From: Calamus simplicifolius
Lineage: Eukaryota > Streptophyta > Magnoliopsida > Arecales > Arecaceae
Assembly: GCA_900491605.1 (NCBI GenBank)
Contig: UESW01000049.1
Location: 1 to 64,000, forward strand
Direction: 5' to 3'
Length of the DNA: 64,000 bases
Each line of letters begins with the position of its first letter. The stretch's first letter is position 1. The position numbers and the translations under genes are program-made. A model generated the notes under the pieces. The model did not search any database. It saw only the letters and a list, made by a program, of their open reading frames with translations, and had not been told where the DNA came from. Positions 1 through 11,910 of the stretch are shown here, one piece after another.

Positions 1-790
1 TTAGAAGAAAAATAAACAAATATTGCGACGCAATGTATGCGTCGCAATTATTTTTAGTAAATATAATTTTATCAGTATTAATAAATAAAAAAAATATAAT
101 ATTGCGACGCATAATTTACATCGCAATATTTTTAAATAATATATCTAATTAAAAATATTAAAAAATTATTGCAACGCAATAAGGCGTCACATTATTATCA
201 TAAATTATAAATATTATCATTAATAAATATTTAAAAAATTTGCGACGCCGTAGCGACGCATTTTAGAAAAAAATAAACAAATATTGCGACGCAATGTATG
301 CGTCGCAATTATTTTTAGTAAATATAAATTTTTTAGTTTAATAAATAAAAGAAATATAATATTGCGACGCATAAGTTGCGTCGCAATGTTTTTTAAATAA
401 ATATATGTAATTAAAAAGTTTAAAAATTATTGCGACGCAATTTTTCTCGCAATTATTAACATTAATTATAATATTAATATTATAAATATTAAAAAATTAT
501 TGCGACGCCGTAGCGACGTTTTAGAAAAAAAAATAAATAAATATTGCGATGAAATATATGCATCGTAATTATTTTAGTAAATATGATTTTTTATTAGTAT
601 TATTAATAAAGAAAAAAATATTGCGACGCATATTTGCCGCAATAGAAAAATTATTATCATAATTATAAATATTATCATTTATAAATATTTAAAAATTATT
701 GCGACGCACTGCTTGCATCGCAATTATTGCAATTAAAAATATTTAAAAAATATTGCGATGCCTTAGCGATGCAATTAGAAAATAAAAATA
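1..790. repeat. Tandem ~260-bp subterminal repeat array of a CACTA element
   Basis: About three copies of a unit of roughly 260 bp begin near 1, 262 and 521. Each opens with an A-rich stretch followed by TTGCGACGCAATGTATGCG and its complement. The motif GCGACGCA and its inverse recur dozens of times, often as short palindromes. The array continues off the left edge. Dense short motifs in both orientations are typical of the subterminal transposase-binding regions of CACTA (En/Spm) transposons, and the transposase remnant downstream agrees. Later copies are more decayed (GCGATG, CATCG), consistent with C-to-T change at methylated sites. Confidence 0.75.
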
Positions 791-970
791 AATTTCCCGC
801 CGGACATTGGCGCCAAGTTAGCGACGCAATTATTTGAGTCGCTATTTTTTCATAAAATTATAATAAAACCAAATTAACGATGGATTAGCGACGCATTAAT
901 GCGTCGCTAATACATAATAAATTTAAAAAAATATTGCGACCATTAGCGACGCAATTATTGCGTCGCTAAT

Positions 971-1128
971 TACTTATATATAAGCCACCTTCTCTTCTTC
1001 TTCCCGTCTTGACCTAGCCGCCGCCCTCTCTAAAAATTTCCGGCTCCCACCTCGCTGCTCCGGCTCCCCCCTCTGGTGCTCCGCTCCCCGGCGTTCTCCT
1101 CCGACTCCGCTGTCTTCTCTCGACCAAG
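971..1128 (+). promoter_or_regulatory. TATA box and 5' leader exon of the CACTA transposase-like gene
   Basis: A TATA box (TATATA at 976-981) lies at the inner edge of the subterminal repeats. A pyrimidine-rich leader follows and ends in a good splice donor, AAG|GTAAGC, with the GT at 1129-1130. The matching acceptor is TATTTTCAG at 3211-3219, directly before the ATG at 3221. This predicts an untranslated first exon and a 2.1 kb first intron. It is inferred from signals only. Confidence 0.5.
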
Positions 1129-1145
1129 GTAAGCCCCCACACTCT

Positions 1146-2035
1146 CTAAAAAAAAAATTTTTAATAATTTCCCTCCGGCCACGGCCAAGACCGTGGCCGT
1201 CTTCTCCGGCCACGGCCGCTGCCGTGGCCGGCAGTGGCCTGGCCACGGTGGCCAGGCCACTGTCACAAAAAAAAAAAAAAATTTGGTAACAGGGGGGGAA
1301 ACCCCCCCCCCCCCCTTTTTTTTCTTCTCCGGCCGGACGGCGGGCCGCTGCCGTGGCCAAGTGGCCTGGCCACGGTCACAAAAAAAAAAAATTTCTTAAC
1401 GGGGGGGGGGGGGAACCCCCCGCCCCACCCCCCCCCCCTTTTTTTTTCTTCTCCGGCACGGCCGGCCGCTGCCGTGGCCGGGCCACGGCCGCTGGTGGCC
1501 TGGCCTGGCCATGGTGGCCAGGCCACTGTCAAAAAAAAAAAATTCTTAACAGGGGGGGAAACCCCCACCCCCCCCCCTTTTTTTTCTTCGGCCACGGCCG
1601 TGGCATCGGAGGCGGCCACGGCCGCTGCCATGGCCGGCAGTGGCCTGGCCAGGTGGCCAGGCCACTGTCAAAAAAAAATATATATTTCTTAACAGGGGGG
1701 GAACCCCCCCCCCCCCATTTTTTTTTTCTTGTCCGGCCATGGCCGCTGCCGTGGCCGGCCAAGGCCGCTGCCGTGGCCGGCAGTGGCCTGGCCACGGTGG
1801 CCAGTGGCCAGGCCACTGTCAAAAAAAAAAAAAAAAATTTTGTAACAGGGGGGGGTGGTTCCCCCCCCCCTATTTGTCTTCTCCGGCCACGGCCGCTGCC
1901 GTGGTCGCCGGTGGCCTGGCCACCCTGTCAAAAAAAAAAAAAAATTTGATAACAGGGCCCCCCCTTTTGTCTTCTCCGGCCACGGCCACGGTGGCCAAGC
2001 CGCAGTCCAAAAAAAAAATTTAGTTAGGGGGGGCC
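1146..2035. repeat. GC-rich degenerate tandem array with long homopolymers, inside the predicted intron
   Basis: Seven diverged units begin near 1200, 1322, 1446, 1583, 1727, 1877 and 1971, with spacing of about 94-150 bp. Each contains a palindromic core (GGCCACGGCCGCTGCCGTGG), a run of A, a short AAC spacer, a run of G, then runs of C and T. Long open frames on both strands here are by-products of the repeat. They have only low-complexity composition and no start context. The homopolymer lengths are likely unreliable in any assembly. Confidence 0.8.
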
Positions 2036-2534
2036 ACGGAGCTCTTTGGATAGACTGATTGTTATGTCTTGATTATGCAATAATATTTGTAATGCTAGAT
2101 AGAAAGTCTTGTTGTATTATTATTTAATTTGCATAATGTTTATGCAATAATTAATTTAAGCAGAATGTTTATGCAATAATATTTGTGCATTTGTACTTAT
2201 TTACAATTGTTATGTCTTGATTATTTATATTCTGCTGCAAACTGAATGATGCATTAAATTATGTAATGCTAAATAAAAAGTCTTGTTGTAATATTATTTA
2301 ATTTCAGCAACAAATTAGTAGTTTCAATGATTTACATTTTAGTCTTCACAAACATTTGTATTCGACACAATAATCTTAAAAAGTTAGTGATTACATGTAT
2401 AATTCACAAGAAGTTAAGAATAACAAGCATAAGTTCGATTGTCTTCGGACTTCCATACTATTAATCACAGCACTATAACCTTTAGACCCGTTTGAGAATT
2501 TGTAAGCCTTAGTCTTGCAAATTCTCAAATTGTC

Positions 2535-2755
2535 CTGGTGGACAGTTTGGGAATATTTCTTGCGATATGTTAGTCTGCTATTAATCATCGTTGGGTGAGA
2601 TTTCGGTTTGTATTTGCTCATACGTTCTCCTAGTGTGGCTTATATACCACACATTTAGGAGAACATATGGGGAAATGCTGCCGAAATTTCAATGTAACCG
2701 ATCGATGATAATTAATAGCAGAATAACATATCACAAAAATATTCTTGAATGGGAT
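2535..2755. repeat. Imperfect inverted repeat (arms ~95 bp)
   Basis: The left arm (about 2535-2631) read on the minus strand matches the right arm (about 2657-2752) read on the plus strand. Both arms start AGGAGAAC and later contain AATAGCAGA followed by TAACATATC. The loop is about 25 bp and includes a second short palindrome (TGTGG and CCACA). It lies inside the predicted first intron of the transposase-like gene. It may be an inverted duplication of an internal element segment. Confidence 0.7.
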
Positions 2756-3219
2756 AGGGCCTTACCTTATAGACATGGAGTGAAGGTAGAATTAATTTAA
2801 GACACTTGAATGCTTGTGAAGTCTCATGATTAAACGCACCGCCTTGCGGCCCGACCCAAACTCAAGCCCTCCCATTAGCCATGAACCTATGCATCGGTCC
2901 TTGCTAGCACGCCAAGGATTGTAGCCGTGGCTCGCCCTTGCATGGTAGGGACCTTAGTTGCCTAAAAAAAATTGTTTACTTATAATGATTTAAATGGTTG
3001 TTATTATCCTTAGTTGTGACCAAGAAATATTTTAGTTATATTATGAAACTGATTCGCAATCCGATACGGCATCGATGTTGAACCAACATATCACGAAACA
3101 AATGACACCGATTAAACATAGAGGTTGTTTAAAATTTAACTTTTTTTTTATAAGTGTTAAATTATTACATAGTCAATCATTAATCGTAATTTAATTGTGT
3201 GAATCTTTAGTATTTTCAG

Positions 3220-4698
3220 TATGACGGGCAGAGGTAGATCTACCGACGACAGACGGAGTGAGCAGGGACGTAGCCCTGCTACATCAGATCACATTAGCGT
3301 CGGAGATGGAGAGTTTGGATCTCCAGCAGTGGCGCAGCCTTCGATCTCTCCAGTAGTATTACCATCCAGCCGATCGGCACATACCTCCGAGAGTTCTTCC
3401 ACCATCGGCCCACTGTACTCGATTTGATGCTCAGGGGATGTAAGTATATACTAATTAAAAATATATGTTTATGTTTTTAAGTCAATTACTTATAAACATG
3501 CATTTTTTTAACAGATTCATTGAGCAGCATCATGTATCCAGCCACATCAGCGCCGTATTTCAGAGGCGTGCAGATCCCAGTGCTACGATTGGCGCCACGT
3601 ATCTCCAGCCACGAGGGAGTTTTATTTTCTGAGTTTCAGGTAAACTTATTAAATACAATTTATCAGTGATATAAAATTTCTTAAGCTTAATAAATTCAGA
3701 AACTAACTATTTATTTTAATGCAGAAAAAGTTTACGTGGGATCCTGCCAGCCATGATGCCATTAGGGCAGTATGAGAGGCTCTGACGCGACGCCGATACT
3801 TCGACATGCTTCATCGTTGGAGGTCATCGGGTCAGCATCCTGCGCACGTGCCAGAGGGTATTTGGCATGAGTGGCAGCAGGCCTGGGAGTCCGATGGCTG
3901 GCGCAGGAGGTCGCATCAGCCAGCACGAACCGCCGATCTGAGAAGGGCGGTCCTGGCACGGGTCTCTCCCGCCATACTTCGGGCTCCATTTCGATTCAGG
4001 AGCACAGACGGCGTATGGTAAGAAAATATAAATATTTTAATTACTATTTTAGTTATTTACAAATATTTGTATTAATATCTTTTTTTTGTTATAGTCTGAG
4101 CAGGAGGGCGGAGATCCCGGTGAGTTTCGTCTATTCAGGGCGACACACACCAAGGGACGGTTCCTGGGTCGACACGCGATCACGGGAGGTTGCGGTAAGA
4201 AATTAGATTTATGTAGTATCTGTTTAATTTCTAAAATTTTATTTCGAGAAATTTATTAACTCATTTATTGTTGATTTCATAATTTCAAGACTCGAGTCGA
4301 GGAGCTTCGCTCCCAAGCATCGCAGGTCGACTCTATGGGAGACGCCCGTTGAACTCTCAGCAGAGGAGAGTCGGTGTGTTTTTGGAGGCTGTTGTGCCCA
4401 GCCACGAGACCGCAGGGTCTATGGTCTGGGCACTAGAGCTTCTACATATTTTTCCTATCAGGCCTCCAGCTCGCGAGCTTCTGGTGATCTTCCTCCCGAG
4501 CGTTTACATGACCTTCGCAGATCTATTGCAGAGGAGGTTCGCCAGGAGGTCGAGCAGGATTTTGAGGATCATATGCGAGGCCAGGATCAGGAGATTGCAG
4601 ACATGCGAGATGAGATGCATTATTTGCAGGATATGGTTAGCCGCTTGTCGCAGAGTCTTCAGCCTCCACAGCCTCCACGTGATCGCCCAGATTCTTGA
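3220..4698 (+). pseudogene. Ptta/En-Spm plant transposase, decayed multi-exon copy
   Basis: Predicted exons with GT-AG borders are 3220-3439, 3515-3639, 3725-4017, 4095-4194 and 4290-4698. Recognisable pieces in order: a Ser/Thr/Arg-rich N-terminus from the ATG at 3221; KKFTWDP at the start of the third exon; a Trp-rich stretch (WHEWQQAW) near 3860; GGPGTGLSRHTSGS followed by EHRRRM, the family signature, near 3940-4017; a THT..RDGSWVDTRSREV block in the fourth exon; and a C-terminal coiled coil rich in Glu and Asp ending at TGA 4696-4698. At least two frameshifts (near 3915 and 4150) and an in-frame stop (TGA near 3771) break it. The Ptta-type protein accompanies CACTA elements; its exact biochemical role is not well defined. 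Recognised from memory of the family. Confidence 0.75.
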
Positions 4699-4920
4699 TG
4701 TATTTTTCTTTCTTTTTTTATGTTGTAAAAACTTCAAAATTTTAATATATGAATTATTTTTAAAAATTTATTATTGTTTGAATTGAGTGAAAAATGTTTC
4801 TATCAATATTAGATTTAACGAAATTGTATTAACCATTTTAATTTTAATCTTTATTTTTTAAAAATTAATTTGCGATGCATTAGCGATTGAAATTGCATCG
4901 CTAATATTTTTAAAATATCA

Positions 4921-6143
4921 TTCCTCATACAGGCTGCAGAAAAGCCATATGTACCAAATTTAGCACTCATTCCCTCAATTTAGCACTTATTCTCCATTCC
5001 CAACTTATCTTCGGAATTCAGTCATTCTTCTAAATAAATGATATGTTGAGTTTATAATTTATTTTATACTTCATTGAGCTATATATATATACACATAGTA
5101 GCATGTGCAGTTATACAAATTCTGGCCTTCTATTATTCTCTAAATATTGAATTAATATTTTTAAACTTAAATTTTTAATATATTTTAAATATGCCCTTAT
5201 TTATAATAGAATTTGGACTTTAAATGAAATAGTTCTTTTTTAAAAAAAATTGGACTTAAAGTTGATCATCAATTCTGAAAGAAAAAAAAAAAAATTTGAA
5301 GGCTGCATTTGGTTTTTTTGGAACATTTTTTATTTTTATTTCTAAAATTTGTTTTCATTTTTTATTTTTGAATTCCTCAAATGTGTTCGACACTTGAAAA
5401 TAAAAATTATTTTCTATTTTATATTTTCATTATAAGTAATATCTTTTAAGGAAGTAAATAAAAAATGAAGAAAAATACCATCAACTTCTATAATATAATA
5501 ATATAATATAATATCTTACATATAAATCACATATTATAATATAAGATTGATAATATAATAAATATATATTATATAATATAATATATATTTATTATATATA
5601 ATAAATATATAGTATTAGTATGTTTTATATTAAAATAATTAATATTATAATTATAAATATTATATCAATTGCATTTACTATTTTTTTTTCAAAAAAGTTG
5701 TTTTAGGTTCCAAAAAAATAGTTTTTAAAAATAAAAATCCCTGCGTGGTGTTTGGTTAACGAAGCAGTACTGTGGGAGGAGCGTTGCGTCACTTGCAGGG
5801 GATACGAAATGATTGGCTAATCACAGCTACGTGAACATAATAATAGCACAAGAAAAGTAACCAAGTGAGGAACCTTCGATGGATGGCTGACTTGGCAGGT
5901 GACAATTGGTTGGAAAGGTCCTCAATCACCATCATTAATTTGGAGCAGGTGCGTTATGGTTGGATTAGTAGTGTACTGCTACCGGACAGCAAAGTTGGCA
6001 CCACCTACCACTCCTCGATGTGAGCTAACCCATCAGCCCCTCCAAAAGCATCTTTCACTCCTTCCCAGATAAAATGATGCTAATAAGCCAATGTCCATGC
6101 AACTTTCCCAAGGACAGGACAGACTCCAATAATTCAAGTCATT

Positions 6144-6148
<5 letters not shown>
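4921..6148. other. Intergenic AT-rich DNA, no gene seen
   Basis: Long A/T runs and short TATA-type repeats fill 5090-5720. The part from about 5750 to 6130 is closer to average composition and non-repetitive by eye, but has no open frame of note. Nothing further can be supported. Confidence 0.6.

Positions 6149-6188
<40 letters not shown>
6149..6188. repeat. (AT)n microsatellite
   Basis: About 20 uninterrupted AT dinucleotides. Confidence 0.95.
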
Positions 6189-6192
<4 letters not shown>

Positions 6193-8639
6193 AAAGTATG
6201 TCAAAGTATTGATTTATGTTTCATTCTAATATAATTACAAACATTGTATTAGCATATTTGAGATACAAAACTCAATCCTTTTAACTTAACTCACTTTAGG
6301 TTATAATCGAATTTAGCTAGGTTGTGCTTAAAAAATTAAAAATAATATAAATAAAATTTTTAATTAAATCTATATTCAAATATCAGCATTGAGTTGCCTT
6401 TCTAACATATTTTGAATCACTCAAATTCAATTGAAAAAGTTAGAAATAATTTTATGAATATATATTAGTTCTAACAAATTTTTAATAAATTATGAAAACA
6501 CCATTGATAGTAATAAGGATGATTTTTGATCTTTTAATTATTGGTAGTGTATTTAAATCTGATTAAATTGATTCAATAAATAATTACCTTATTAATATTA
6601 ATTGATTATTTGATGAAAGATACCTTGTATGTTATATATGAGGTTTATTCTCACATGTGGGCGGTGAATTATTATGTCTTGGATCTAGCCTTGAGCCTGT
6701 AATGTAACATGAGGCAAAGCATTTTTTTTTTCCCTTCCCTTATCCTCATTCTCAAAAAAGGAATGAATTTCTTTTGTCCTCACTCCCACAATTTTCTCAT
6801 TCCTCATAAAGAATTCTATAACATTCTAATCTTCGATCTAGTTACATGTCATAATTCGAATCAAGTCAGTATAGATCAATACAAAATTGACCATTACTAT
6901 AATTTTGTCTAAATTTGAAAATCTTGAAAGTTTAATCAAGTATTGACTGAAGTATTATAAACTACATTTTAGGATAATTTTTTATAGCATTTTGTTTTCT
7001 TATTATTTATAAATTAAATTAATTTTTAAAATTTCTTTCTCAAGTGAAAGTACATTAATTTATTATTGGCTAGATTATGATTTCTTGAAGTTCCTTTGTT
7101 TTATTTTTAAGAGGGATAAATGATTTTCTATGCTTAGAGAATTTTATTTTTTTGTTATTTTTGTTGAATTTAAATGGAGATATTTTCTTATTTTTATAAA
7201 AAGCTTAAGCAAATGAATATTTATTTAAATGATTTAGAATGAAAACAATTTACGTAGTTTAAGCAATTTAGCTAGCTGGCATAACTCTTCAATGCCTGAT
7301 ACCTATACTCTTGCCAATCGTCCAAATCAGCCAATTGCGCTCAATCCAATCAATTGCTCGAACTACCCTTTCTACCACTTAAAATGATCAAGCATTAGTT
7401 TCTTCATTTCATTCCTCTCTTTCTAACTATGGTTTCAAGTGCCCACAACCATTTTCTCTTTTAGATTTCTTCATCTTTCCCTCTTTTCTAACCATTCTCT
7501 ACTAATAATTTCCTTTTCCACCTTGGATATGCACCTCTAAACTTGTTCCTTTCCGATTCATGAGCCATCAAGGTAAAATTTTAAGATTTTTTACTTTTGT
7601 TCTATCGAGTCCCATGTTTTAAAGAAAATTTTAGGATTTTTGTTATTTTGTGTTAGATTTCAAGCTAGGATTTAAGTTTAACTGTGAGATTTTATATGAT
7701 AGTGTATTGTGTATAATCTTATTTCTATGCTCTAATAATGCCAAAACCTCTTCTTATAAGTATAGTTAATCTTTGTTTTAGGTGCTTTAGAGACTTTACC
7801 ATTCACCTTCACTTGAAATTTAGTCATACTGAAATAACTCTACCATCCTTTGAAATTTTTAATAGTTGGCAGTGAGTAGATAATTACCTTCCTAGTATAT
7901 TTAGCTAATTTACATAACAAATCCTTCATGAAATAATATGTGTGCGTCTACCTTAGTATTTTTATGTACGTGCAAAATTTACTTTATCTATAAATATAAG
8001 AATTTGAGCATATATATGTAATTAATCTGTAAATAAAATCATATTACAACATCTTCTATCATATGTTCCTGATATGAATTATTATGTTATATGAGTTATA
8101 CTTATGTTATGCATTACCATTTCTACATCAGGAGATGAAGACATGTATTGATAAATAAAATGAATTTTTGTAGGTGTTCCATAAGACTTTATGTTTTATG
8201 AACTATTAAATATTTAATACTATATTATCCAATGACCTTATATTTTCATAAATTATTGATTTTTATTTAGATTACCTGATGTTATTTTACATAATTTTTT
8301 AACTCCATCCTGTAACCATATATTCATGATTAGTTGATAATCATTTAAACTTTAATATATTATTTAAGCGTATATGAATTGATAAGTGCATTCTTCATTA
8401 TGATGTGATATATGCTCAATGGACTGATATCTAGATACTTCCACTAATAAAGTTGATACTGATTTTGTGTGAGGGCCATACATATGATTTTCCTTTGGTA
8501 TGACTGCTAGCAATTTATTTTGGCTTTTTAGCTATCTATCTAAACTTTTGAGCCATCTGTTTTCAACAATTTTGAATAGCTTCTGTTTGACATCTAATAT
8601 TGTGATTATAGCTATACGTGCATATGTATATTTGTATTT
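6189..8639. other. Intergenic AT-rich DNA, no gene seen
   Basis: There is no open frame with protein-like composition and no element borders that I recognise. Short frames near 6709-6912 are low-complexity. Confidence 0.55.
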
Positions 8640-8790
8640 CAACTCAACTCAACTTATCTAAGCCTTTTCTCAATTACATCGGGTCGGTTACATGAATCTG
8701 CCTCCTCCACTCTGTTCTATTTAGGATCAAATCGATATTTAAATTATAAATAATTATATCATTATTTTTATCCATGTTTGTATATATATG
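8640..8790 (-). mobile_element. SINE/RTE-like 3' tail with (GAGTT)n end, minus orientation
   Basis: On the minus strand a conserved block contains CAGATTCATGTA, a GACCC..TGTA segment and AAAAGGCTTAGAT, then ends in a GAGTT pentamer run. The layout resembles the CCCCA..GGGATAAGGCTT plus TTG-repeat tails shared by plant RTE LINEs and Au-type SINEs, so the assignment is by analogy. The copy near 9095-9242 is the same sequence inverted. Confidence 0.55.
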
Positions 8791-9094
8791 CATATTGTTT
8801 ATTCTATACTTTTATTTTTGAAACTATTGAACCTTCAAGATGATTACCATGTCAACTCTTAGGGTGTAACATGTTACTGCTTACAAATTAATAATCTCTT
8901 ACTTTAGCATTATATATATATATATTGGTGTCTTTAGTTGCTATATCTGTTATTATCTATCCACTAAGTGCGATCTCACTCTTCATAACAATTTTTCTAT
9001 AATTGACCCTTGATCTAGTAGATGAGTTATGTCCTTTTTAGAGTAGTTCATTTTTGACAAAATTGCTTTCATACTCTGGTATCTGTTGATTAAG

Positions 9095-9242
9095 TTAAGG
9101 ATGATAAAAATAATTAAAAAAAATATAATTATTTATAATTTGAATGTTGACTTAGTCCTGGATAGAGCAATGTGGAGGAAGTAGATTCATGTAGCCAACC
9201 CCATGTAGTTGGCAAAAGGCTTAGATGAGTTGAGTTGAGTTG
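9095..9242 (+). mobile_element. SINE/RTE-like 3' tail with (GAGTT)n end
   Basis: Same block as 8640-8790 but on the plus strand, including CCAACCCCATGTAGTTGG, AAAGGCTTAGATGAG and a terminal GAGTT run. With the minus copy it forms an inverted pair about 300 bp apart. Confidence 0.6.
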
Positions 9243-10266
9243 ATGTAGAGCTCCATAGTTACCATGTAAAAAAATCTTCATAAGTACTTATGATCTACCT
9301 CTATAGTTGTTATAGATATGCATATGAACATATTCGTGAAGATGCTCTTTTGATAGACATATGTATTATGTATGCCAGTATTTTAGTTTAGAATAAAAAT
9401 TATTTAAAGATAATAATAAAAAAGAGTTAAAATCTTTGTATTAAAAAAAAAGACTCAAAACCAAGCTTATTAATTTGATATTACTTGTATATAATTATTA
9501 AGCTATTTGAGACTTTCATTGGCCAACATAAGTAAGACTCATCTTGGTTCTCGTGCTATGAAAATTTGTTAGAATTGTAATAAATCCTCAATTCTTTTTT
9601 AAAAAAATTGACTATCAACTTTGGAGCTAATTATATTTTAAAAAACCTATTTGAAGCCCAAAATATACTATAAATATGTAGACATTTAAAATACATTAAA
9701 ATATCAAAATTTAATTATTTAAATCCAATATTTAGAATACAATAAAAGGCTCGAATTTGTATAATTGTTATTATGTATATAATCAAATACAACATAACAA
9801 TTAAAACAACTATATAAATTCAACATATCATTTATTTTACGAAAATAATTAGATTTCAAGATTAAAGCAACTATATAAATCCAATATATCATTTATTTTA
9901 AGAAAAATAATTAAATTTCAGTGATGGGTTTAGCGATGGAAATCTTAGTCTCCATTTTTGCTTTTGAATCAAGCAGATTTTCAACAATTCTCTTTATCCC
10001 CAACTCCATCTCTATTTAATTCCTTCAAATTAACCAATTCTCATAAGAAAAGTTTCATGAAAGGATTCAACTTCTTTATCTTGATCGCCATCTCTAAGCC
10101 TGAGTCCTGAGCTTGGTTCAAGTTCTTAAAAGCAAAGCTTTGCATTTTGCATGTGACTCCACTCAAGATGTCACACTTCTTTGTATTATGTCCACTGGGC
10201 AAACTTCATTTATGCTTAGCTTTAATTTTGCATTATTTTTAAAATAGAGAAGCAAAAAGTAACTTT
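9243..10266. other. Intergenic AT-rich DNA, no gene seen
   Basis: No open frame or element border was recognised. Confidence 0.5.
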
Positions 10267-10451
10267 GTCAAGGCTAGTTCTAAGCTCGGATAAAGAATAA
10301 GGATTGCGTTAGGTAACTGATAACTAGTATAAAATTTCATAAAATTTTTTAAAATATGAATCTACTAAATTAAACTATGCAAAAGATTAAGATGTTCCAT
10401 TAACTGACCTTATGTAGTTGAAAAAAAAAGGATTAAGTGAGTTGAGTTGAG
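10267..10451 (+). mobile_element. SINE/RTE-like repeat with 5' GTCAAGGC block and GAGTT tail
   Basis: It begins GTCAAGGCTAG, includes GGATTGCGTTAGGTAACTGA, and ends in a GAGTTGAGTTGAG tail. The better preserved relative is at 31150-31297. Confidence 0.55.
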
Positions 10452-11910
10452 AAGCAAAAAGTCATGATGGGGGTATTAGCAAGCAAAATAAAAAATTTAG
10501 AACCTACTAGGTTTAATTATCCTAGTTGTTTATGCTTCTTTCCTGTGTGCCCAACCCACCACTAGCAGACAATTAAGAAAGCCAATGGTAAAAAACTCAT
10601 CATCTTGATCTTGAAATTATAAAGAAATTTTTTTCTTGGACTTCGGAATATTTCAAGCTCAGAAAACAAGGTAGTCAGGGTTTTCATATTGCCCCTTCTG
10701 GTTCTGTCGTTCTATTTGCTCTTGAAAAGTCCTGGCGAACAAAGAAAAATTCAGAGAAAAGTAACATGTGACACTACAGTCCACTGGACATTAAAAATAT
10801 GTACAGAAAAAGTTATTCCCCTAGTTAATTACAATAAAAATGGAACATCGATGAGCTTCCATGGTGAGGAGAGATGGAGTCATTGTATGTAAAGAATTGT
10901 GAGTCCCTTCACGAACATTAATTATTTGAGATATAAATAAGGGTTAAAGGGATCCATTCAAAAAAAAAAAAAAAAAAACAATCGTGAAGAATTCCAAAAA
11001 GACTAGGTACTGACACAAATCTTTTATAGAACGAGTTTAATCTAATCAACTCATCATGCAGACAGGAGCCATTAGAACAAAATGAGATCCAAGGGCCCTT
11101 GGTTATGGCCCTCCCACCGACACAAATTTTATGGCCTGTTGGATTCACTCCACCCCATATAATTGGAACCACCTGGCCTGCATCATGAGGCAAGCTGTAT
11201 TAGAAACTGTAATACGAGCTCTATATATCTCCTTCTTTTGGCGTATATATTTAATTTTTAATCTTTTCTAAAAAATGGAGGACAAGAAATCCGGCCAAAA
11301 TAAAATCAGAGCAGACGCAAAACTCGGGTCATTGCTACCAACCCCGGCCGTATCACCTTACCAAACTCTACATCAAAATACTGAGACTTCATGTTTTCAT
11401 TAACTTTTTGTCCCGCTATCTTCCTTAACTTTGGATGAATTCTTATAGGTTAATTATAAGCTCCGTCTCCGCTTCAGATATATAGATCAAGTTCAGATTC
11501 ATTTACTTTGCGGACTTCACGGTGCAGGGAGGGAACGTACGAAAGTAGTAAACAGAAGGAAAGACGTACTACAGCCATCTCGGGAGTCCAAACAAACTAC
11601 ATTTGCTTTCAAGAGGAAAACAATGAGACAGATTATCTTAACAAATCACACAACACAACTCGTGTACATAAAAATAGCAGGAGAATATCAGTGGGCTTAG
11701 ATATCCTCGATCTTATGTCTCTCATCACCTATCAAACGAGCAAATCTCTTCAACTCGTTAGCCAATGGGAACACCCCAACCACCTGCATCCAAAACCAAT
11801 ATCATTTCAGTTCAGTTGCTATCATCTATATTTAAAAGATTAAATGGGTACGTGGTACCCGGCCACTAGCTAGAAGATCAGCCAGTGAAGAAACTTAACT
11901 CTCTGTTTGT
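10452..11910. other. Downstream region of the proline-rich gene, no further gene seen
   Basis: Frames at 10918-11193 and 11508-11843 lack recognisable domains and include homopolymers. I do not call them genes. The part next to 11910 is expected to hold the 3' UTR of the minus-strand gene. Confidence 0.5.

Larger units (their letters stand above)
1..4920 (+). mobile_element. Decayed CACTA (En/Spm) DNA transposon, 5' end outside the window
   Basis: The segment has GCGACGCA-type subterminal repeats on the left (1-965), a transposase-like gene in the middle (about 975-4698), and a last pair of related motifs (TGCGATGCATTAGCGA and TTGCATCGCTAA) at 4870-4905. No CACTACAA-type terminus with a 3-bp duplication was found near 4920, so the right end is truncated or degraded. 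The tnp2-type transposase (DDE) gene is not present; only the smaller Ptta-type gene is seen. The copy is therefore non-autonomous. Confidence 0.65.

Noticed and set aside
974..2058. Many overlapping open frames of 60-200 codons on both strands
   Set aside because: They are by-products of the GC-rich tandem array and homopolymers, with no domain, start context or conservation signal.
10918..11193. 91-codon minus-strand frame
   Set aside because: It ends in a poly-F stretch from a poly-A tract and shows no domain.
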